Assembly: GCF_025562715.2 (NCBI RefSeq)
Contig: NZ_JAPFCC010000001.1
Location: 310,001 to 374,000, forward strand
DNA from: Endozoicomonas gorgoniicola
GTDB taxonomy: Bacteria > Pseudomonadota > Gammaproteobacteria > Pseudomonadales > Endozoicomonadaceae
Direction of reading: 5' to 3'
DNA: 64,000 nucleotides
The notes beneath the pieces were generated by a model. That model searched no databases. It had not been told where the DNA came from and saw only the letters and a program-made list of their open reading frames with translations. The position numbers and the translations under genes were made by a program. Shown here one piece after another: positions 60,021 through 64,000 of the stretch (position 1 is its first letter; each line of letters starts with the position of its first letter).

Positions 60021-60857
60021 CTATACGCTCTGCTCTATACACTGGCGGTCATAGCAATAGTTAGTGGCTTCAATAAAACCATCAATGCTGCCACAGTCAA
60101 AGCGCTTACCTTTGAATTTATACGCTAAAACACAGCCTCTTTGCGCCTGTTTCATCAGAGCGTCAGTGATCTGAATCTCACCTCCTTTACCTGGCTCGGT
60201 ATCAGCGATCAGATCAAAAACATCGGGAGTCAAAATGTAGCGACCTATAATGGCCAGGTTACTTGGCGCATTTTCCTTTGATGGCTTCTCCACCATATGC
60301 TCAACACGGACAATATCGTCGGAGATGGCCTGTCCCGCAATCACACCATATTTGTGGACTTCATCTTCAGGAACCTCTTGCACTGCAATAATGCTGCAAC
60401 GGAACTGCTTATAAAGTTGAGCCATCTGAGAAAGAACGCCATGGCCTTCAGTATTAATACAAAGATCATCAGCAAGAACGACACCAAACGGTTGATCACC
60501 CACCAGCGCTTTTCCGGTCTGAATAGCATGCCCCAACCCTTTCATCTCATGCTGCCGGGTATAAGAGAAGGTGCATTGATCAATCAGTTGACGAATATTA
60601 TCCAACAACCCTTCCTTTGAGGTTCCGGAGATTTGCTGTTCCAGCTCGTAGTTCACATCGAAATGATCTTCCAGAGCTCTTTTGCCTCGCCCGGTCACAA
60701 TGCAGATATCAGACATTCCGGCTTCCAGAGCCTCTTCAACCCCATACTCAATCAGAGGTTTACTCACTATTGGCATCATCTCTTTCGGCATTGATTTAGT
60801 GGCAGGAAGAAAACGGGTTCCATAACCTGCGGCAGGAAACAGGCACTTTTTAATCAT
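60021..60857 (-). CDS. galU: UTP-glucose-1-phosphate uridylyltransferase
   Basis: GalU makes UDP-glucose for surface polysaccharides. The 278-aa protein has the nucleotide-binding start CLFPAAGYGTRFLPATKSMP, KPLIEYGVEEALEAG, FGVVLADDLC (metal-binding Asp) and VEKPSKENAPSNLAIIGRYI. Full length. It is followed in the window by a polysaccharide gene cluster, fitting its role in supplying activated sugar. Confidence 0.96.
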   Translation of the reverse strand: MIKKCLFPAAGYGTRFLPATKSMPKEMMPIVSKPLIEYGVEEALEAGMSDICIVTGRGKRALEDHFDVNYELEQQISGTSKEGLLDNIRQLIDQCTFSYTRQHEMKGLGHAIQTGKALVGDQPFGVVLADDLCINTEGHGVLSQMAQLYKQFRCSIIAVQEVPEDEVHKYGVIAGQAISDDIVRVEHMVEKPSKENAPSNLAIIGRYILTPDVFDLIADTEPGKGGEIQITDALMKQAQRGCVLAYKFKGKRFDCGSIDGFIEATNYCYDRQCIEQSV

Positions 60858-61027
60858 TTAAAAAACTCTTGGTATATAAAAGGTATATAAAAAAAGGCAT
60901 TTCTTTGACACAGAAAGTGGGCGAATAATCATCCATCAGGAATTGTGTCATTAACAGCCAGTCGTATGAAAAAACATCAGAGTAAGGACTATAAATAAAT
61001 GAATAAGTTGTACTTTAAGGAAGAAGT

Positions 61028-61597
61028 ATGTTGTTTCCTCACATTAATCATTTATTCAAATCCCTAAGCCTTTGTTTCTGTTTGTGGTTGACGCAATTCA
61101 GCTCTGATCTATCGGCAAGCGGAACAACCTGTAACAGTAACTACGAGATAAAAGTTCTCGGTTTAGTTGAATTTGTAGCCATTAACTCACCAGGCTCCCC
61201 CCAAATATTATCTAAAGCACTTCTGGATACAGGAGCCACTCACTCTGCAATCCATGCAAGAAACATCGTGACTCAGGAGAATATAGCGGGTTCATCAACG
61301 GTAAGGTTTGAAATAAAAGATGATCAAACGGGTCAGTGGAAGACCGTCCAACGCCCTTTGACCCGTTACGCCCGGGTCAAAACACACCATGGGAGTGCAA
61401 TAAAACGAATGGTTGTCACTTTACCGGTTCAGGTTGGAAACTTAGCGGGAACCAGCGAATTTTATTTAATGAACCGTCAGGCGTTTAAGTACCCGGTTTT
61501 ACTGGGCAGAAGTTTTTTAAGGGATCGCGCAGTGGTTGATGTTAGCAAGCAGAACATTGCTAACCGTCCGCTCTGTATGAGTCTTGCTGACCGATAA
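61028..61597 (+). CDS. Exported retropepsin-like aspartic protease (RimB/DUF785 type)
   Basis: A signal peptide (about 1-30) is followed by a single retropepsin-type half: KALLDTGATHSAIHA with catalytic D67-T-G, a flap-like region, and KYPVLLGRSFLRDRAVVDVS, the conserved ending of the 'ATP-dependent zinc protease' family (DUF785). Family members near rimK process poly-glutamate tails, but here no rimK is adjacent and the protein is exported, so its substrate is probably envelope-located. Like retroviral protease it should act as a dimer. Function inferred from the active-site motif. Confidence 0.82.
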   Translation: MLFPHINHLFKSLSLCFCLWLTQFSSDLSASGTTCNSNYEIKVLGLVEFVAINSPGSPQILSKALLDTGATHSAIHARNIVTQENIAGSSTVRFEIKDDQTGQWKTVQRPLTRYARVKTHHGSAIKRMVVTLPVQVGNLAGTSEFYLMNRQAFKYPVLLGRSFLRDRAVVDVSKQNIANRPLCMSLADR

Positions 61598-61635
61598 GAT
61601 CAATCCAGCTCCATAGAAAATTCAACAATCAATTG

Positions 61636-62337
61636 CTAACGGGTCAGGTATCGACGACAAGAGCCCAGTCTGGCAAGTGCAGCAAATAACAAACACAGCT
61701 GCGGCAGATGCCCTTCCTGCTCTCCCCAGCGAATAACATCCCAGGGATAAGCGGATACATAACGCGCAAGATTCATATCAACTTGCTGCTGCAATGAGGG
61801 ATTAAGGCCCGGACGGTAAAGCCAGCCTAGCCGGGCAACCTTATCTAACACGTCTTTTTCCCACGGTCCCAGCCGCATAGCTTCTTTCAGAGCCAGCTCA
61901 AATTCAGCATCAAGCTCGCCAGATCTGGCCTTTGCCACGGCAAAATCAACTCGATAATAAGGCCATGCAGGACGAAACATCATCAGCTCCCGATAAATAT
62001 TTAGAGAATCCTGAGCAGATGATTCATCATAAACAGCCTGACGATCAAAGATTCGTGCTAACTGTAAAGCGAACAGAGGGTTGCCTGCTGAATACTTCAG
62101 CGCTCTTTCAGCACCCTCAACAGCCTTTGTGTAATTTGCCGGTTGAATTCTGCCATTCCATTCTTTATTGAGCGTTTCCTGATGCCAGAAATTCAAGAAG
62201 CCAATAGTTTGCTGACTATAGAGATAACCAAGACCTTCCTGAAACAAAGACCTGGCTTGAAAAGCTAATACAACGAGTATGGGTAAAATCAACAGGCGCT
62301 GCTTTATTGATAAGCTTATTTTTTGGGCAGGCATCAC
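61636..62337 (-). CDS. VpsP-like polysaccharide biosynthesis protein
   Basis: A 233-aa protein with one N-terminal membrane helix (RLLILPILVVLAFQARSLFQ) and a helical repeat body (about 60-190) with TPR-like A-x-x-L-A-R spacing (GNPLFALQLARIFDRQAVYD). It resembles VpsP-type proteins of exopolysaccharide loci. It starts at a GTG (62337) or the following ATG (62334) immediately after the phosphatase stop codon, so it belongs to the same operon as the O-antigen ligase and PHP phosphatase. Confidence 0.65.
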   Translation of the reverse strand: MMPAQKISLSIKQRLLILPILVVLAFQARSLFQEGLGYLYSQQTIGFLNFWHQETLNKEWNGRIQPANYTKAVEGAERALKYSAGNPLFALQLARIFDRQAVYDESSAQDSLNIYRELMMFRPAWPYYRVDFAVAKARSGELDAEFELALKEAMRLGPWEKDVLDKVARLGWLYRPGLNPSLQQQVDMNLARYVSAYPWDVIRWGEQEGHLPQLCLLFAALARLGSCRRYLTR

Positions 62338-63066
62338 TTATCCATTAAATAAAGTATGAGTTAGCAAAGCCGGATTCTCACGACACAAGGTTTCGGCAAC
62401 AGAATGTCCATACGTTGTAGATAAAACCTCGTATGCGTTCATCATCGAAGAAGGGCGATTAACCGGGTGGTGCGCGTCCGAGGCAACAAAATCGACTAAA
62501 TTTCTCTCTAACAACCAGTGCGATAAAGTTTTCGCATTATCACCGAATTGTCCGGTGGTCGATGCGGCTGTGGCCTGAAACAGCGCTCCTTGTTCAGACA
62601 ACTGAATGGCCATTTCAGGCCGCCGCATCAGTTCCCGATTACGCTCCGGATGAGCAATTAATGGTGTTATGCCTTGTTGCTTCATCCAGTTCATCAAACT
62701 GATCAGTCCCATTGGTAATCGATCATGGGGAAGCTCCAACAACAAAACCTTTGACCCTCGCCATTCACCAATATAGGGCAATTGATTTTGCCGATGCAGC
62801 AATAGAATTTCATCCGACAATCTCACCTCAGCCGCCATTGCCAGCTTAATGGGCAGACGTTTGACTTCAGGAAGACGACAAAACTCACCAAATGCTTTGG
62901 AAATAACCGACAAAGTATTGTTATAACGACCCGGATGAATATGAGGAGTGCATACTAAATGGGTAACGGAATCTTCCACTGCAAGATGCAATAGCAATAG
63001 AGCGTCTTCGATGGTTTTAGCTCCATCATCCAGACCGGGCAAAATATGATTATGTATATCGATCAT
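62338..63066 (-). CDS. PHP-domain protein-tyrosine phosphatase (CpsB/YwqE type)
   Basis: Mn-dependent phosphatases of this family dephosphorylate the tyrosine kinase that controls capsule or exopolysaccharide length. The sequence begins MIDIHNHILPGLDDGAKTIE, with the HxH and D metal ligands, followed by LVCTPHIHPGRYNN, LIAHPERNREL and VASDAHHP, all standard PHP motifs. The start is at 63066, where ATG overlaps the ligase stop as TAATG, implying coupled translation. The product has 242 aa. No kinase is visible in the window; it may lie upstream of the right edge. Confidence 0.9.
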   Translation of the reverse strand: MIDIHNHILPGLDDGAKTIEDALLLLHLAVEDSVTHLVCTPHIHPGRYNNTLSVISKAFGEFCRLPEVKRLPIKLAMAAEVRLSDEILLLHRQNQLPYIGEWRGSKVLLLELPHDRLPMGLISLMNWMKQQGITPLIAHPERNRELMRRPEMAIQLSEQGALFQATAASTTGQFGDNAKTLSHWLLERNLVDFVASDAHHPVNRPSSMMNAYEVLSTTYGHSVAETLCRENPALLTHTLFNG

Positions 63067-64000
63067 TAAGCGCTTTCCTGACATCTTTCAGGCTTTGTGA
63101 CTTCAAGCCGAAAACGCTGCGATGGCAGATAACGGGCATGAACAGCCAGAGCCATAAGAACAACAAAATAAGCACCGTTGGCGGGTATCTGAAGATTAAA
63201 ATCTACGGTGGAATGAATCAGAATGGCAACAATCCCCATAAAAGATCCAAAGCCTATCCCTGTCATCAGAGGGTTCTTTCTATGTCGCATCGCCTGAAAT
63301 CCATGCCACAAAGCCAGCAAAACCATTGCAATCAAAATACCGTAGGCAGGTAATCCAAACTCAGCTGGAAACTGCAATAAATCAATATGGGCGAGATCAT
63401 AAAAGCCACGCCATGAGCCATCATGGTACTCAGTCAACGCCGTATAATAAGTGCCGCCTCCTGTTCCGGTTAAAGGATAGTCCCGAATAATATCAACAGT
63501 CAGCTGAGCAACATTAGGGCGGGACTCATGATCAAGAGAGGTTTGCTCAAGACGATCTATCACCTGCTCAAGACCAAACCACTGACTGACAATGGCAACA
63601 TCAACCGCAAGCAAGCTGATAAACAGAAAAGCCACACCTTTCGTTAAACGACGCCGGCAAAAAACATACAAAAATCCGGTGATTACAAGGCTGGCAAAAA
63701 AGGCTGCATTCCCCATTCGGGAACGTGACATCACCATACCTATCACCATAACGGCAAGACAGGTTCTCAACAGCACTTTGTTGCTGAGCAACGTCGTCAG
63801 AAACTTAACCAGTCGATCTTTAAAGGGAATTCGCCCCGATTTACCCAACCCACTTATCTGCAAACCAATACCAATCGCCAGTATCATTTCAAGGAATCCG
63901 GCAAAACTGTTTCGATTCACAAAGGTGCCTGTAGCAACACCCAGATAGCTCTTTTTATCACTAAGTAAGAGCGTTTCAAGCCCGGATAAAATACTGAACG
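63066..64000 (-). CDS. O-antigen ligase / Wzy-C family membrane protein (5' end outside window)
   Basis: The frame is open to the right edge, so the N terminus is missing; about 310 residues are visible. The motif GVATGTFVNRNSFAGFLEMI is the conserved periplasmic loop start of O-antigen ligases and related polymerases. GTGGGTYYTALTEYHDG and the Arg/His-rich periplasmic region are also typical. Several hydrophobic helices follow. It joins polysaccharide repeat units to each other or to a lipid carrier in the inner membrane. It is translationally coupled to the PHP phosphatase. Confidence 0.85.
   Translation of the reverse strand, partial: FSILSGLETLLLSDKKSYLGVATGTFVNRNSFAGFLEMILAIGIGLQISGLGKSGRIPFKDRLVKFLTTLLSNKVLLRTCLAVMVIGMVMSRSRMGNAAFFASLVITGFLYVFCRRRLTKGVAFLFISLLAVDVAIVSQWFGLEQVIDRLEQTSLDHESRPNVAQLTVDIIRDYPLTGTGGGTYYTALTEYHDGSWRGFYDLAHIDLLQFPAEFGLPAYGILIAMVLLALWHGFQAMRHRKNPLMTGIGFGSFMGIVAILIHSTVDFNLQIPANGAYFVVLMALAVHARYLPSQRFRLEVTKPERCQESA

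Noticed and set aside
59934..60128. Small hydrophobic frame on the plus strand between the HTH gene and galU
   Set aside because: It overlaps both genes antisense and lacks a convincing ribosome site, although a small membrane peptide cannot be fully excluded.

Overview
The window looks like chromosome of a Gram-negative gammaproteobacterium, most plausibly a host-associated marine Oceanospirillales member of the Endozoicomonas type. This is inferred from gene content, not from a search. Ordinary gammaproteobacterial housekeeping genes (rlmF, slyD, trhO, a DEAD-box helicase, metG, mrp, galU, tag) alternate with long lineage-specific genes and with proteins of eukaryotic or toxin flavour: a 1608-residue RING-finger protein, a PP2C phosphatase, two ADP-ribosyltransferase-like proteins, a papain-fold hydrolase candidate and several secreted ORFans. 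No rRNA, tRNA or CRISPR array was recognised.

Layout. 1-6 kb: unknown secreted or coiled genes and a Tim44-domain membrane protein. 6-8.4 kb: rlmF, then a TPP riboswitch controlling a lone Thi5/NMT1-type protein that keeps the yeast HMP-P synthase residues (Lys70, His74, CCCFC). 8.4-13.3 kb: the RING-finger giant. 13.5-16.8 kb: two tandem POT-family transporters, one frameshifted. 16.9-21 kb: a mobile-element zone with an intact IS30-type element, fragments of at least three other transposases, REP-like palindromes, and an ADP-ribosyltransferase-like gene lying between two 148-bp direct repeats. 21.2-30.3 kb: a defence island on the minus strand (hsdM, DUF1016 nuclease, DUF559 nuclease, hsdS, Septu-like ptuA and ptuB, truncated hsdR), bracketed by an 82-84 bp direct repeat made of the 3' end of tag. 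30.5-46.9 kb: a 1234-residue beta-rich giant, slyD, a mucin-like repeat protein, trhO, a MATE pump, a DEAD-box helicase and secreted ORFans. 47-56.7 kb: metG and mrp, usually divergent neighbours in this class, here separated by about 4.5 kb holding a PP2C phosphatase, a DnaT/replication-P pair and a cysteine-hydrolase candidate; then a quinone reductase, a dCMP deaminase and a CBS protein. 56.8-60 kb: a secreted protein, an OmpA-type lipoprotein and the second ADP-ribosyltransferase. 60-64 kb: galU, a retropepsin-like protein, and the start of a polysaccharide cluster (O-antigen ligase, PHP-type phosphatase, VpsP-like) that runs off the window.

Working together. Three themes stand out. First, a possible complete salvage-free route to the thiamine pyrimidine in one riboswitch-controlled gene. 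Second, a modular defence operon in which accessory nuclease genes have been spliced at the hsdM/hsdS junction, each junction carrying a copy of the hsdM 3' end that supplies the next start codon. Third, a dispersed set of probable host-interaction proteins. Two of the secreted genes change reading frame at 10-A tracts; in one the alternative frame encodes a transmembrane anchor, which suggests a secreted/anchored switch. Sequencing error in homopolymers is the main competing explanation.
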